Below are positions 1-8,420 of a stretch of DNA of 64,000 nucleotides, piece after piece. Source of the DNA: Bradyrhizobium sp. CSA112 (GTDB lineage Bacteria > Pseudomonadota > Alphaproteobacteria > Rhizobiales > Xanthobacteraceae). The first letter of the stretch is position 1; the number at the start of each line of letters is the position of its first letter. Made by a program: the position numbers and the translations under genes. The stretch is from NCBI RefSeq assembly GCF_029051645.1, contig NZ_JAACFS010000002.1:248001-312000 (forward strand). The letters are read 5' to 3'. The notes under the pieces are model-generated. The model saw nothing but the letters and a program-made list of their open reading frames with translations, was not told where the DNA came from and ran no database searches.

Positions 1-174
1 ATACCTGCGTGCTAGTGTGGCTTTCCCCCATCAGGGCAGCATCCGCCGAATGGCGGGTCTGCCGAAATTCACCAATAGTCGGACGCCGGCCGGCTTGATT
101 TCCCGAAATCGCTGACCACCTTGAACTGACCCTAGGGGGATTCGGCGGGGGTTTACTTTGCCGAAGCCTGCCGG

Positions 175-203
175 GGACAGCCGTCCGCCCGCCGTGCTAT
201 AAT
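175..203 (+). promoter_or_regulatory. possible cysE promoter
   Basis: A perfect TATAAT lies at 198-203, 33 bases before the cysE start. The matching -35 region 17 bases upstream (GGACAG, 175-180) is weak. Bases 1-174 hold no gene I can support. Confidence 0.3.
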
Positions 204-236
204 ATCAATGAAACCAGTGAATTTGCGAGAGCAATC

Positions 237-1064
237 ATGGCAGTGCATCAGGTCAATCCGCAAGCGTCGAAACTCGCCGCGCTCGATCCGGTCTGGGACC
301 GCATCCGCGGCGAGGCGGAGGACATCGTCCGCCGCGAGCCCGAGCTCGCTTCCTTCATCTATTCGACCGTGCTGCATCACGAGCGCCTCGAAGAGTCGGT
401 GGTGCATCGTCTCGCCGAGCGGCTCGATCATTCGGCGCTATCGGGCGATCTGATCCGCCAGACCTATGACGAGGCGCTGCGCGACGAACCCGATCTCGGC
501 AACGCGTTTCGCGCCGACCTCGTCGCGGTCTATGACCGCGACCCCGCAACCTCGCGCTTCATCGATCCGTTGCTCTACTTCAAGGGCTTTCATGCGCTGC
601 AGACCCATCGCCTGGCGCACTGGCTCTACCAAAAGGGCCGCAAGGATTTCGCCTATTATCTGCAGAGCCGGTCATCGGCGGTGTTTCAGACCGACATCAA
701 CCCCGCCGCCAGAATCGGCCGCGGCATTTTCCTCGATCACGCGACCGGCTTCGTCTGCGGCGAGACCGCTGTCATCGAAGACGACGTTTCGATCCTGCAC
801 GGCGTCACGCTGGGGGGCACCGGCAAGGAGAACGAGGACCGCCATCCGAAGATCAGGCGCGGCGTGCTGATCGGCGCTGGCGCAAAAATTCTCGGCAATA
901 TCGAGATCGGCCATTGCGCGCGCGTCGCCGCTGGCTCGGTGGTGGTCAAGCCGGTGCCTCACAACGTCACGGTGGCCGGCGTTCCCGCTAAGATCGTCGG
1001 CGAGGCCGGCTGTGCGGAGCCGTCGCGCACCATGGATCAGATGCTCGGCGCAATCGGGCTTTGA
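237..1064 (+). CDS. cysE: serine O-acetyltransferase CysE
   Basis: Makes O-acetyl-L-serine from serine and acetyl-CoA, the first committed step of cysteine synthesis in the cytoplasm. The 275-residue product has the helical N-terminal SATase domain (about 20-125) followed by a left-handed beta-helix of hexapeptide repeats (about 155-250). By comparison with known enzymes, D153 (TDINP), H168 (LDHATG) and H203 (RHP) are the expected active-site residues. The length is normal. The ATG follows a weak GCGAGAG ribosome site. The protein ends in Gly-Leu rather than the terminal Ile that docks CysK in enteric bacteria, so a cysteine synthase complex is uncertain. The gene appears to stand alone. Confidence 0.95.
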   Translation: MAVHQVNPQASKLAALDPVWDRIRGEAEDIVRREPELASFIYSTVLHHERLEESVVHRLAERLDHSALSGDLIRQTYDEALRDEPDLGNAFRADLVAVYDRDPATSRFIDPLLYFKGFHALQTHRLAHWLYQKGRKDFAYYLQSRSSAVFQTDINPAARIGRGIFLDHATGFVCGETAVIEDDVSILHGVTLGGTGKENEDRHPKIRRGVLIGAGAKILGNIEIGHCARVAAGSVVVKPVPHNVTVAGVPAKIVGEAGCAEPSRTMDQMLGAIGL

Positions 1065-1108
1065 TTTTCCACACATTCTGCCTGCGGTCTTTGTGAAGTT
1101 ACGCGCAT

Positions 1109-1195
1109 AGCGTTTTCAAGCGAAGCGTGAAGAAAACGCGTCAAAAACAAGGAATAGAGCCTCGGTTCTGATCCAATCAGAACCGAAAAGGCTCT
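1109..1195. repeat. dispersed intergenic repeat, short version with hairpin
   Basis: The block begins AGCGTTTTCAAGCGAAG, continues through GTGAAGAAAACGCGTCAA and ends in a strong hairpin (about 1156-1195) pairing GAGCC-CGGTTCTGAT with ATCAGAACCG-GGCTC. The first part recurs inverted at 40031-40083, where about 14 extra bases sit in the middle. The hairpin could act as a transcript end for cysE, but no clear T-run follows. Confidence 0.75.
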
Positions 1196-1260
1196 GGCGG
1201 TCTGCGCCGTCTCGTCCTAAAACCTCCCCGGAAATTTAGAAAATCCGATTGGAGACCGCC

Positions 1261-1479
1261 GTGGACGTTCAGGAAGTCAGGAAGCTCGACGCCTATCTCA
1301 AGCGCGTATTCGGCAATCCAAAGATCCGCGTCGTGCCGCGGCCGAAAAAGGACGACTCCGCCGAAGTCTATATCGGCGAGGAGTTCATCGGCGTGCTGTT
1401 CGTCGATGACGAGGACGACGATCGCTCGTTCCAGTTTCAGATGGCGATTCTCGAGGAAGATCTCGCCGACGTCGGGTGA
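1261..1479 (+). CDS. DUF3126 family protein
   Basis: A 72-residue acidic cytoplasmic protein resembling the DUF3126 family, which is conserved in alphaproteobacteria and has no assigned function. Visible features are a basic stretch (VVPRPKKD) followed by a compact IGEEFIGVLFVDDEDDD segment. I prefer the GTG at 1261 because GGAG lies six bases upstream; a TTG at 1249 would add four residues and overlap that site. It follows cysE after a repeat-filled gap, so shared transcription is doubtful. Confidence 0.8.
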   Translation: MDVQEVRKLDAYLKRVFGNPKIRVVPRPKKDDSAEVYIGEEFIGVLFVDDEDDDRSFQFQMAILEEDLADVG

Positions 1480-1500
1480 GGCGCTGCCGCGACCTTGTAG

Positions 1501-1526
1501 GGTGGGCAAAGCGTAGCGTGCCCACC
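1501..1526. repeat. short palindromic repeat
   Basis: Perfect 8-base arms GGTGGGCA and TGCCCACC enclose a ten-base centre. This is the form of a small repeat common in Bradyrhizobium intergenic DNA. Confidence 0.65.
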
Positions 1527-1576
1527 AATTGTCTTTCTCGTATTGCAAGTGTCATGGCGCAATTGCGCCTGTCAGA

Positions 1577-1701
1577 CCTCATCCTGAGGAGCCGCGATAG
1601 CGGCGTCTCGAAGGATGAATGGCACTAGCGGGGCCACATGGTTCTCCCGGCGATGCGAAGCATCGTCCGGTGACGGCGCTAAGGCGCCTCCTCACCATGA
1701 G
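1577..1701. repeat. intergenic repeat with inverted ends
   Basis: The ends CCTCATCCTGAGGAG (1577-1591) and CTCCTCACCATGAGG (1687-1701) are imperfect inverted copies. Smaller hairpins lie inside, for example around GCGATGCGAAGCATCG. There is no coding signal; it resembles the palindromic elements scattered through Bradyrhizobium genomes. Confidence 0.65.
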
Positions 1702-1730
1702 GGTCGAGTGATTGCTGCGACGCCGGTACA

Positions 1731-2498
1731 CTATCCCTTCGGCCCACGCATCTGCGCCGTCAAGCGATCCATCGCATTCGCAACGTCACGCCATTGCGAC
1801 AGCCAGCTCCGTGGAAAGCGGAACGTCAGGTCGGCGCCATCGACGCGGCGCTCGCTCAGGCACATGCCGGGCGTCGGGCCATCGCGCGAGCAGCGCGCGT
1901 TGAGGCTCGGCGTAGCGGCGGAGAACAGGTCCTCGTTGGCGTAGGGTGAGCCATCGCGAAAGGTGCGCATCGTCAATCCGGCATCGATCGGAGTTGCGGC
2001 CTGTTCGAGGTAGCGCGGATAGATCGTGCGGACCCGCGTGTCCGGCGCCAGCGTGTCGCGGTGGGCCGATATCGACAGGAATATCCGGTCGATCGGCTGC
2101 ACCTTATCCTCGATCGTATCGGCGCTGACGTGCTTCGGCGCATCCGGCGGCTCCAGCAACGGGAAGACGAAGCTGAGATCGACCCGCTCCTGCGGTCCGG
2201 AATGCCGCTGGATCTTCCGGCGGATCGCCGCTGCCGGTACGTTGAAGAGCGTGGCGCCAACACTGACCGGCAACCGTTCCGGAGCGCTGGCAGGGCGCGC
2301 TATCCAGGTCGGCCACAGCAAATAGGCGACCAGCGCAACGGCGCCCGCGGCGACAGCTATCGCGGCTATGATCAGGACCCTGTGCGAGCGCGGGTCGCTG
2401 CGGGTGTCGCGGGCGAGGTGCTGGGCCGTCGAAAGCAGGGTCATGAACGAAGCGTCGGTCGAGGAAGGGCGGGGCGAATCATCCCGCGAATATGCCAT
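1731..2498 (-). CDS. hypothetical single-pass membrane protein
   Basis: Function unknown. The 255-residue product has a short charged N-terminus, one membrane segment (about residues 41-63, VLIIAAIAVAAGAVALVAYL) and a long probable periplasmic domain. That domain includes SLNARCSRD and GMCLSERRVDG, each with a cysteine that could form a disulfide, and a tryptophan-rich C-terminal helix (SWLSQWRD). A second Met at residue 19 is an alternative start. It is divergent from the next gene, separated by about 170 bases. Confidence 0.7.
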   Translation of the reverse strand: MAYSRDDSPRPSSTDASFMTLLSTAQHLARDTRSDPRSHRVLIIAAIAVAAGAVALVAYLLWPTWIARPASAPERLPVSVGATLFNVPAAAIRRKIQRHSGPQERVDLSFVFPLLEPPDAPKHVSADTIEDKVQPIDRIFLSISAHRDTLAPDTRVRTIYPRYLEQAATPIDAGLTMRTFRDGSPYANEDLFSAATPSLNARCSRDGPTPGMCLSERRVDGADLTFRFPRSWLSQWRDVANAMDRLTAQMRGPKG

Positions 2499-2666
2499 GG
2501 GGCGGATGATTTCCGCATAATTTCGCAGGGTTTCCGGCCTCGGCAGCCATGCGCAAACGAGATCCCGGCGGCCCCGTTGTTAACCTTTCCTTAAGGATAC
2601 TGTGGCGGCCGCCGGCCAATTTTGCCAAAGCAGGGCGCGCTGTTTGTCGAGTTAAGGGAAGTTGCC

Positions 2667-2996
2667 ATGTCGCCCGATGCGTTGAATTCCCTGTTCTCCC
2701 TTTGCATCGGCTTTGCGTTCGCCGGCGTGCTCGCCAGCGGCTATCAGGCGATGGCGGAGCGACCGGCTGGGTTCGGGCTGCTTGGCGAAGGCGTGGCGCC
2801 GAAGACGTTTGCGGCCGTGCCGTTTCTGGTCTTTGCCGCACCGTTCATCATCATGCGCAACACGTTGCGCGGCGCGAAGATCGAGCGCCGCCGCTTCGAA
2901 TTCGTGATGATGGCGACCGTGCTGTCGGGCTTCTGGAGCATGATGTCCGGCACGTTCTTCCTGATGACGCTGCGTGCCGCGGGTTTGCTGACCTGA
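2667..2996 (+). CDS. small integral membrane protein
   Basis: Function unknown; the protein resembles short conserved membrane proteins of Bradyrhizobium. From the ATG at 2667 (AAGGGAAG lies just upstream) it is 110 residues with about three hydrophobic spans: LFSLCIGFAFAGVLASGY, TFAAVPFLVFAAPFIIM and FVMMATVLSGFWSMMSGTFF. A basic loop, GAKIERRRFE, lies between the second and third. A longer in-frame reading from 2622 lacks a ribosome site. Confidence 0.75.
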   Translation: MSPDALNSLFSLCIGFAFAGVLASGYQAMAERPAGFGLLGEGVAPKTFAAVPFLVFAAPFIIMRNTLRGAKIERRRFEFVMMATVLSGFWSMMSGTFFLMTLRAAGLLT

Positions 2997-3070
2997 GACC
3001 GGCGGGCCTGCTCGCTTGATCCGGCGCCTGCGGCTGTGCGAAGGTCCCCGCCAACGGAGACCTTTTTGTT

Positions 3071-3601
3071 ATGGCGATCTACGAACTCGACGGGCAGGGA
3101 CCTGAACTCCCCGCGGACGGAAATTATTTCATCGCAGATACCGCCGTCGTGATCGGCAAGGTGCGCCTTCTGAATTCCGCCAGCGTGTGGTTCGGCGCAG
3201 TGCTGCGGGGCGATAATGAGTGGATCGAGATCGGCGAAGGCTCCAACGTGCAGGACAATTCAACCTGCCATACCGACCGCGGCTTTCCTCTCACGATCGG
3301 CAAGAACTGCACCGTCGGCCACAACGTCATCCTGCACGGCTGTACGCTCGAAGACGACGCGCTGGTCGGGATGGGCTCGATCGTGATGAACGGCGCGCGG
3401 ATACGCCGCGGCAGTATTGTCGGCGCGGGATCGGTCATCACCGAAGGCAAGGAGTATCCGGAATATTCGCTGATCATCGGTTCGCCGGCGCGCGTCGTTC
3501 GCACGCTCACGCCGGAGCAGGTGACGGCGATGGGAAGCGCTGCAAAGTTCTACGCGCTCAACGGCCCACGATTCAAAAACGGATTGAAGAAGATCGGCTG
3601 A
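3071..3601 (+). CDS. gamma-class carbonic anhydrase family protein
   Basis: A 176-residue hexapeptide-repeat protein of the gamma carbonic anhydrase / YrdA / PaaY family, which forms trimers with metal sites between subunits and may hydrate CO2 in the cytoplasm. The left-handed beta-helix spans roughly residues 20-140. The three metal-binding histidines expected in the family are visible as H67 (TCHTDRG), H84 (VGHN) and H89 (LHGC). It follows the preceding membrane gene by 74 bases on the same strand. GGAGA lies ten bases before the ATG. Whether it is catalytic cannot be told from sequence, as many family members show little activity. Confidence 0.88.
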   Translation: MAIYELDGQGPELPADGNYFIADTAVVIGKVRLLNSASVWFGAVLRGDNEWIEIGEGSNVQDNSTCHTDRGFPLTIGKNCTVGHNVILHGCTLEDDALVGMGSIVMNGARIRRGSIVGAGSVITEGKEYPEYSLIIGSPARVVRTLTPEQVTAMGSAAKFYALNGPRFKNGLKKIG

Positions 3602-3838
3602 ACACGGCGGCCTGTTCTCCGGTTCCGCATCGGCCGCTTTCGCGTGCCGCGGGAGCGCTTCGTTCACGTGTCGCTTGACCGGGAACTGCGGTTCCATGGG
3701 AGCCTCCCCGTATTACTACCGGTTGCAACCTTAAACCTCCGATAGTTCAAGCGGCTTAGGCTTTATCGTTCTGGAGCGATGGCCGATGGATGCGCAACCC
3801 TGAAGGCCCGACCTCGCACTGTGCCGGAGGCCGGATCG

Positions 3839-5508
3839 ATGAAAAGAATAACAATGACTGGGCTCGCCGGTTGGACGAGCGATCTTACCGTTGCCGAGAA
3901 GATCTATGGCATCGCTGCCGGGTTGATGGTCGAGACGACCGTCCTGATGGCGATGTCGATCCAGTCGGTGCGGCTGCAAACCGGATATCGGCATCTGCAG
4001 GCATCATCGGCCCAGGCCGCGACCAATGTCGGCCAGGTCAACGGCCTGATCTACGCCATCGTCATGGAATCGCGCGGCATCTACATGTCCACCGACCGGG
4101 TGAAGGTGAAACAGTACGGCGACGAACTCCTTAAGCGCAGCCGCGAACTGGCCGGCGTGATGGAGCGGTGGAAGGAAACAGTTCGCGCCGACGATGTCGA
4201 GCAGTTCACGGCCTTCAAGCGCCGGATCGATCAGTTCATCGACTTCCGCAGGGAGCTCGTGCGGCGTGCGTTCGAAATCAGCCCGGCGGCAGGCCGCGAA
4301 TGGCGCGACAACGACGCCAACCGTGCGCTACGAACCCACCTCAACAACGACCTCGAGGCGCTGGCGCGGATCTACAATGATCGCACCACCGAAGCCGCGG
4401 ATCTCGGCGACCAGGGCCGTTACGCGGCCTTCTATCTGTTCGCCCTCGGGCTTGGTGCGCTGATGTTTGCCGGATTCAACGTGCTCGTGATGAGACGGTC
4501 CGTCGTCGGGCCTTTGCATGAAATCACCGAGGCAACCGCCCGGATCGCCGCCGGCAACATCAATTCCCGGATCCCGCATTACTCACGCGGCGACGAGATC
4601 GGGCGCCTGGCCTACGCCGTGCAGAATTTTCGTGACGCCGTGAGTCGCAACGTCGAGCTCGAGGAACTCGGAGCCGGTACCGCGAAGCAGCGCGACGCGG
4701 CCATGGATGAGCGCGACAAGTTCAACGACAAGTACCAGGCCACCAAATGGCAACTGACCGCGGCCATCAACAGCATGCCGCAGGGCCTGATCATGTTCGA
4801 CGGCAAGGCGCAGGTGCTGGCGCTGAACGATCAGTACCGAAAGCTCTATGGTCTGCCCGCAACGATCAAGGCGAGCTCCTCGCTGGAGGATATCCTCAAG
4901 CATCGGGTCGATAGCGGACTGTTCGAAGGCGACATCAAGCAATATCTCGCCGCGATCGTCGACCGCATCGCGAAGCGGCAGCCAACCTCCTATGAAATCA
5001 ACCTCAGTGACGGCCGCGTGATCAAAGTCTATGAGCCCCCCTGGACGGTGGCGGCTGGGTGTCGGTGCAGGAAGACGTTACCGCGCAGAGGAAAAGTCAA
5101 GGAATTCTGGAGCGGACGGAAGAATTTCTGGCGGCGATTGTCGAAAACGTACCCGAGGGAATTCTGGTCAAGGACGCGCGCAACCTGCGATACCTGTTCG
5201 TCAACAAGGCGGCTGAGGAAATGATCGGCATGTCGCGCAGCGAGATCATGGGAAAGACGCCGCGAGAGCTGTTTCCCATTCAGGCTGCCGAATTGATCGA
5301 GAAACGAGACCGCCAGTTGCTTGAGCGAAAGCAGCAGCTCGAGGCAATCGTCGATACCGTCGATAACCCCGTCAGAGGCAGGCGCACTATTGCAGTGCGG
5401 CGGCTTCAGATCGGCGGTCCGGACCGTGAATCCCACCTGTTCGTCAGCATGGTCGAGGATCGGACCGGCCAGACCGAAGTTGCGGCTCAGACCGGAGTTG
5501 CGGCGTAA
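3839..5508 (+). pseudogene. HAMP/PAS membrane sensor, frameshifted and without output domain
   Basis: Reads as a membrane sensor: one N-terminal membrane segment, a periplasmic helical region, a second membrane segment (YLFALGLGALMFAGFNVLVM), HAMP (GPLHEITEATARIAAGN), a first PAS domain and a second PAS domain. The frame breaks at 5036-5041, where EPP is followed by nonsense. Adding one C to the six-C run restores EPPLDGGGWVSVQEDVTAQR and continuous PAS sequence to 5508. After the second PAS domain the gene stops at EDRTGQTEVAAQTGVAA, inside an 18-base tandem duplication (5470-5505). Similar proteins often continue into GGDEF-EAL; no such output is present. ATG 3839 has GGAGG eight bases upstream. 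A sequencing error could explain the shift but not the missing output. Confidence 0.75.
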
Positions 5509-5538
5509 CGATCGCTTCGAGCAAACGCTACGAGCCGC

Positions 5539-5706
5539 TCAACTGCCTTCGCGCTTGGTCGCCTCGCGGGCGCTGGCGACCTTTTCATGGCCGGCGGCCC
5601 AGAGGGCATGCTCCTCGCTGCCATCCTGATACGGGTTGGCTTCCGCTGGGATCTTCTGGCGTGCGGCGTTCTGGCCTTGCTCGAAGGGGTCCGGGTCGGA
5701 ATTCAT
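5539..5706 (-). CDS. small Rmf-like protein
   Basis: A 55-residue protein whose core (DPFEQGQNAAR, then EANPYQDGSEEHALWAAGHE) has the spacing of the ribosome modulation factor family: a G-x-x-A helix, a C/N-P-Y turn and a W-x-x-G helix. In enteric bacteria Rmf helps form inactive 100S ribosomes in stationary phase; here that role is an inference from weak similarity. The ATG overlaps the upstream gene's stop (ATGA), so the two are probably translated together. Confidence 0.65.
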   Translation of the reverse strand: MNSDPDPFEQGQNAARQKIPAEANPYQDGSEEHALWAAGHEKVASAREATKREGS

Positions 5707-5930
5707 GATGGCGTCCTTGCTGTTCTCGACCTTGTCTTTTTCGGCGTCGCGTCCTTGGAAAGCCTCGCACTCTTTCGCAGCGCATCCTTGAGATCGATCG
5801 GAATGCCGTGCTTCTTGAGCAGGTCCGCAAAGGCTTCGTCGGCCAGTTCCTGAAACGTCGCCATCCGGTCGCGCGCAAGCTGGGTGAGCTTGTCGAGCGT
5901 GTCGTCGTCGAAGGCGATCAATTTGCGCAA
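5703..5930 (-). CDS. small conserved protein, possible DNA-binding partner
   Basis: A short basic protein with the core LRKLIAFDDDTLDKLTQLARDRMATFQELADEAFADLLKKHGIP, here read as a beta strand followed by two helices. That layout is like ribbon-helix-helix proteins, but I cannot confirm the family. A lysine/arginine-rich tail follows (KKTRSRTAR). I chose the TTG at 5930 because conserved sequence begins there and GGAG lies ten bases upstream; an ATG at 6002 would add 24 unlikely residues. The stop overlaps the start of the Rmf-like gene by four bases. Confidence 0.55.
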   Translation of the reverse strand: MRKLIAFDDDTLDKLTQLARDRMATFQELADEAFADLLKKHGIPIDLKDALRKSARLSKDATPKKTRSRTARTPS

Positions 5931-6041
5931 AACGTGACCACTCCGGGCGTCGAGCGGATGTGAATGAATGATCGGGCAGCGGTTTCGTTCCGGCAGGAAC
6001 AACCGCGGGACGCCATCGTTGCTCCGAAAAGGAGAATTCCC

Positions 6042-6470
6042 ATGAAGCTGGCATCTGCAACCGCCGCAGTTGCGGCGATCACAATCCTGATATCCCCGAT
6101 CCCATCGTTTGCCCAGAGCACGGGCGGATCCGCGGGTGGGTCATCAGCCGGTAGCAGCAGTGGCAGCGCCACGGGCGCGCCGAGTGCGGGCTCTATCGGG
6201 GCCGGCACGACCGGGACGGGCACGCAAGGCATCAGCGGCGTTCCCGGGCCTGCCGCTCCCAATGCCGGTCAAGGTCCAGGCGGCACGGCGAACCCATCCG
6301 GGCTTGCGTCGCCACCTCCGCCAGGCACCAACAGTGCCGGCACCGCACAGTCGTCAGGCGGCGGCGCAACGACCGGCATGGGATCACGAACGACGACCGG
6401 CGATGCCGAGATCAATGAAGAGAACAAACAAGTCGACCGCAAGATCAAGGGCATCTGCCGCGGCTGCTGA
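6042..6470 (+). CDS. exported Gly/Ser/Thr/Pro-rich protein
   Basis: Function unknown. The 142-residue product has a clear signal peptide (MKLASATAAVAAITILISPI, cleavage probably after FAQ). About 100 low-complexity residues rich in Gly, Ser, Thr, Ala and Pro follow, then a charged tail, EINEENKQVDRKIKGICRGC, ending in two cysteines. GGAG lies seven bases before the ATG at 6042; the longer in-frame reading from 5964 runs through the intergenic promoter region of the divergent pair. It is likely periplasmic or envelope-associated. Confidence 0.75.
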   Translation: MKLASATAAVAAITILISPIPSFAQSTGGSAGGSSAGSSSGSATGAPSAGSIGAGTTGTGTQGISGVPGPAAPNAGQGPGGTANPSGLASPPPPGTNSAGTAQSSGGGATTGMGSRTTTGDAEINEENKQVDRKIKGICRGC

Positions 6471-6687
6471 TATCGCTTTCCGGCCCGCTCAAGGAAGAGC
6501 GCAAAACAGCCCAAAATAGCTCAAGCCATCTCCGAGAAATCGTTCTAGACTTGACGCCGGATCCGCGAGGATCCGGCGGCGAGTGCGTCGACTTCGTCGA
6601 GGCCAAGACCACGGCGGGATGAAAAGCCGCGCCGCGATGTTACCGAGACCGTTGTTTGGAGGAATGCCGTTCGCGTCACATCGGGGG

Positions 6688-6849
6688 ATGTTGAACATGC
6701 TCACAGCGCCTGCGTTGACATTGATGTTCTTGATTGTCGTGATTGCTCTGGCTGCAGCTTTCGTCTGGATGTTCTGGGAGCTTGAACAGAGGATGTCCAA
6801 GCCGCATCGGATGGCGAGACCGCATCGCCCGGGCGATCGTCTCGGATAG
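6688..6849 (+). CDS. possible small membrane protein
   Basis: A 53-residue reading with one strong hydrophobic helix (LTLMFLIVVIALAAAFVWMFW) and a basic tail (RMSKPHRMARPHRPGDR), the inside-positive pattern of a single-pass membrane peptide. GGGGG precedes the ATG at 6688. An upstream in-frame start at 6583 seems unlikely. No homologue is recognised, so this is a weak call. Confidence 0.35.
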   Translation: MLNMLTAPALTLMFLIVVIALAAAFVWMFWELEQRMSKPHRMARPHRPGDRLG

Positions 6850-6876
6850 CCGGCCTGACACCGCGCACAGCGGCCC

Positions 6877-7356
6877 AACAATCTGTCTCGAATAAAGACT
6901 CAAACCAGCCAGGCGTCTGCGATCGTTCGGACCGCGCTGTCCGATCTGCTGCTGCCGGCGGCCGGTGATCTGCTTGTTGGCGTCGAATTCAAGCACCAGC
7001 TCCGCAAGACTATCTTCGATGGTACGCCTGTCGCGGAGGGCAGTGCCGACGTCGCGCAATTGGTGATGGGCTGGAACGGGCGCTGGTCGGACAATTTGGG
7101 CACCAACAACCTCGATGTTCGCTTCAAGTCGAATCCGGGAGGCGTTCTGTCCGGCAACAATTCGCAAGCCTGGAGCGCCTTCACCAACGGACGCGTCACC
7201 GACGCGCAGACCAATCTCGTCACCGCCGAGTTTGGCCGCGTGACGCCGCTGCCAAAGGGCCTGTCGCTGAAATCGGAAGTTTCCATGCTGGCATCTTCCA
7301 AGCCGCTTCCGGACACCGAACGCATCGCGCTCGGCGGGATGAGCGCCGTGCGCGCA
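6877..7356 (+). pseudogene. fragment of ShlB/FhaC-type outer membrane transporter
   Basis: The translated stretch DLLVGVEFKHQLRKTIFDG, WNGRWSDNLGTNNLDVRF, LSGNNSQAWSAFTNGR and KPLPDTERIALGGMSAVRA matches the beta-barrel part of two-partner-secretion transporters, outer membrane proteins that export large haemolysin or adhesin partners. Only an internal piece of about 160 residues remains: there is no signal peptide, no POTRA domains and no end of the barrel. Homology stops at GGMSAVRA, just before the conserved repeat of the family. No secreted partner gene is nearby. The frame stays open to 7692, but the tail is unrelated sequence. Confidence 0.7.
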
Positions 7357-7766
7357 CTTGCAGGCGTCGGTGAGCTATTGAAGGTTCTTGCAAGCCGCGA
7401 CGTTGAAGGGGACCAAAAAGAACAAGGCCGTCGACGCAGTATACCGTCAACGACCTTGCCAGCCCCGGATATTGAAATCGGCTCACGCCATCCGGTGAAT
7501 TACAGGATGCCCGGGATCCTCACGGGGATATGTGAACCAGTTCACAAAGGCGGAAAAAAGTTGCGGCAACGCTTGCCGCAACGGTGGAAAATATCCCGCC
7601 GCAAGGCTGCATTGATGTCACGGCCGCTCGTTGTCTCCCAAGATACGTGTAATCGCGGTCCTTGTGAGGCGGCCAGACGGGCAGAGTATTGATCGACGTG
7701 TAAATTCGGGCCGGCCGCACGTCAGCCCCTGCGCGGGGCCTCATTGCCAAACGCCGTCCAGACCGG
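7357..7766. other. intergenic stretch with two inverted repeats
   Basis: No convincing gene. Two perfect inverted repeats are present: TGTGAA-CCAG-TTCACA at 7531-7546 and GTTGCGGCAA-CGC-TTGCCGCAAC at 7560-7582. An open frame on the minus strand (7520-7750) crosses both, but it lacks a ribosome site and recognisable features. Confidence 0.5.
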
Positions 7767-8273
7767 TCAGCCGCGGGCCTTGGCGCGGCCGCGGTTCACG
7801 CTCCGGCTTGCGCGGGGCTTTGCCTTGGCTGACCGGTTATGCGGCGCGGGAGCCGCGGAGGGCTCGGAGGCCTGCGCGCTGGCAAAGGATTGCCGCAAGC
7901 CGTCGATCGCTTCGGTGAGCGTTCCGACCTGCTCGGAAAGCTTCCTGTTGTCGGCCTGCTGCGCGGCGAGCAGGCGGCGCACGGTCAGCAACTGATCCTG
8001 CACGACCTGCAACTGATCGATCGATTCCTGCTGCGTCGCTTCCAGGCCCTTGGTCTTCTCTATCAGTTGCTCGGACGCCTGCGCGGCGCGGGCCTGCAAC
8101 TGCCGGGCCGCAACCGCGCGATCGGTCTCGGGGGCGCCGCCGGTATAAGCGCGCCACAGGGCGATAGAGCTTACTCCAAGCACAACGACAACGAGGGCCG
8201 CAGCGGCGATCGCAATCGGCTGCCCGCCGAAACGCGCGATGGGGCTGGCACTCCGGGGGTCGAGTTCGATCAT
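7767..8273 (-). CDS. membrane-anchored coiled-coil protein
   Basis: Function unknown. The 168-residue protein has a short cytoplasmic N-terminus, one membrane helix (about 20-42, IAIAAAALVVVVLGVSSIAL) and a long heptad-like helix (about 55-135) rich in Gln, Leu, Glu and Ala. An Ala/Pro linker leads to a strongly basic tail (AKAKPRASRSVNRGRAKARG). The basic tail could bind nucleic acid or peptidoglycan, but nothing in the sequence decides this. It is transcribed in the same direction as, and downstream of, the esterase gene. Confidence 0.7.
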   Translation of the reverse strand: MIELDPRSASPIARFGGQPIAIAAAALVVVVLGVSSIALWRAYTGGAPETDRAVAARQLQARAAQASEQLIEKTKGLEATQQESIDQLQVVQDQLLTVRRLLAAQQADNRKLSEQVGTLTEAIDGLRQSFASAQASEPSAAPAPHNRSAKAKPRASRSVNRGRAKARG

Positions 8274-8420
8274 GCGACTCCAGATCCGGACGTGATTCCA
8301 ATGTTCCCAAATAGCACAAGCCGGACGGCGCTAAAACCCGGGATTTGCCAGGCGAGCCTGGGATTCCGGGCAAAACCCCTTGCGATCGGCTGCGGGAGCG
8401 GTGCCCGGAGGGGGCCTGGG

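Noticed and set aside
7520..7750. A minus-strand open frame in the gap after the transporter remnant
   Set aside because: No ribosome site, no recognised domain, and it runs across two inverted repeats.
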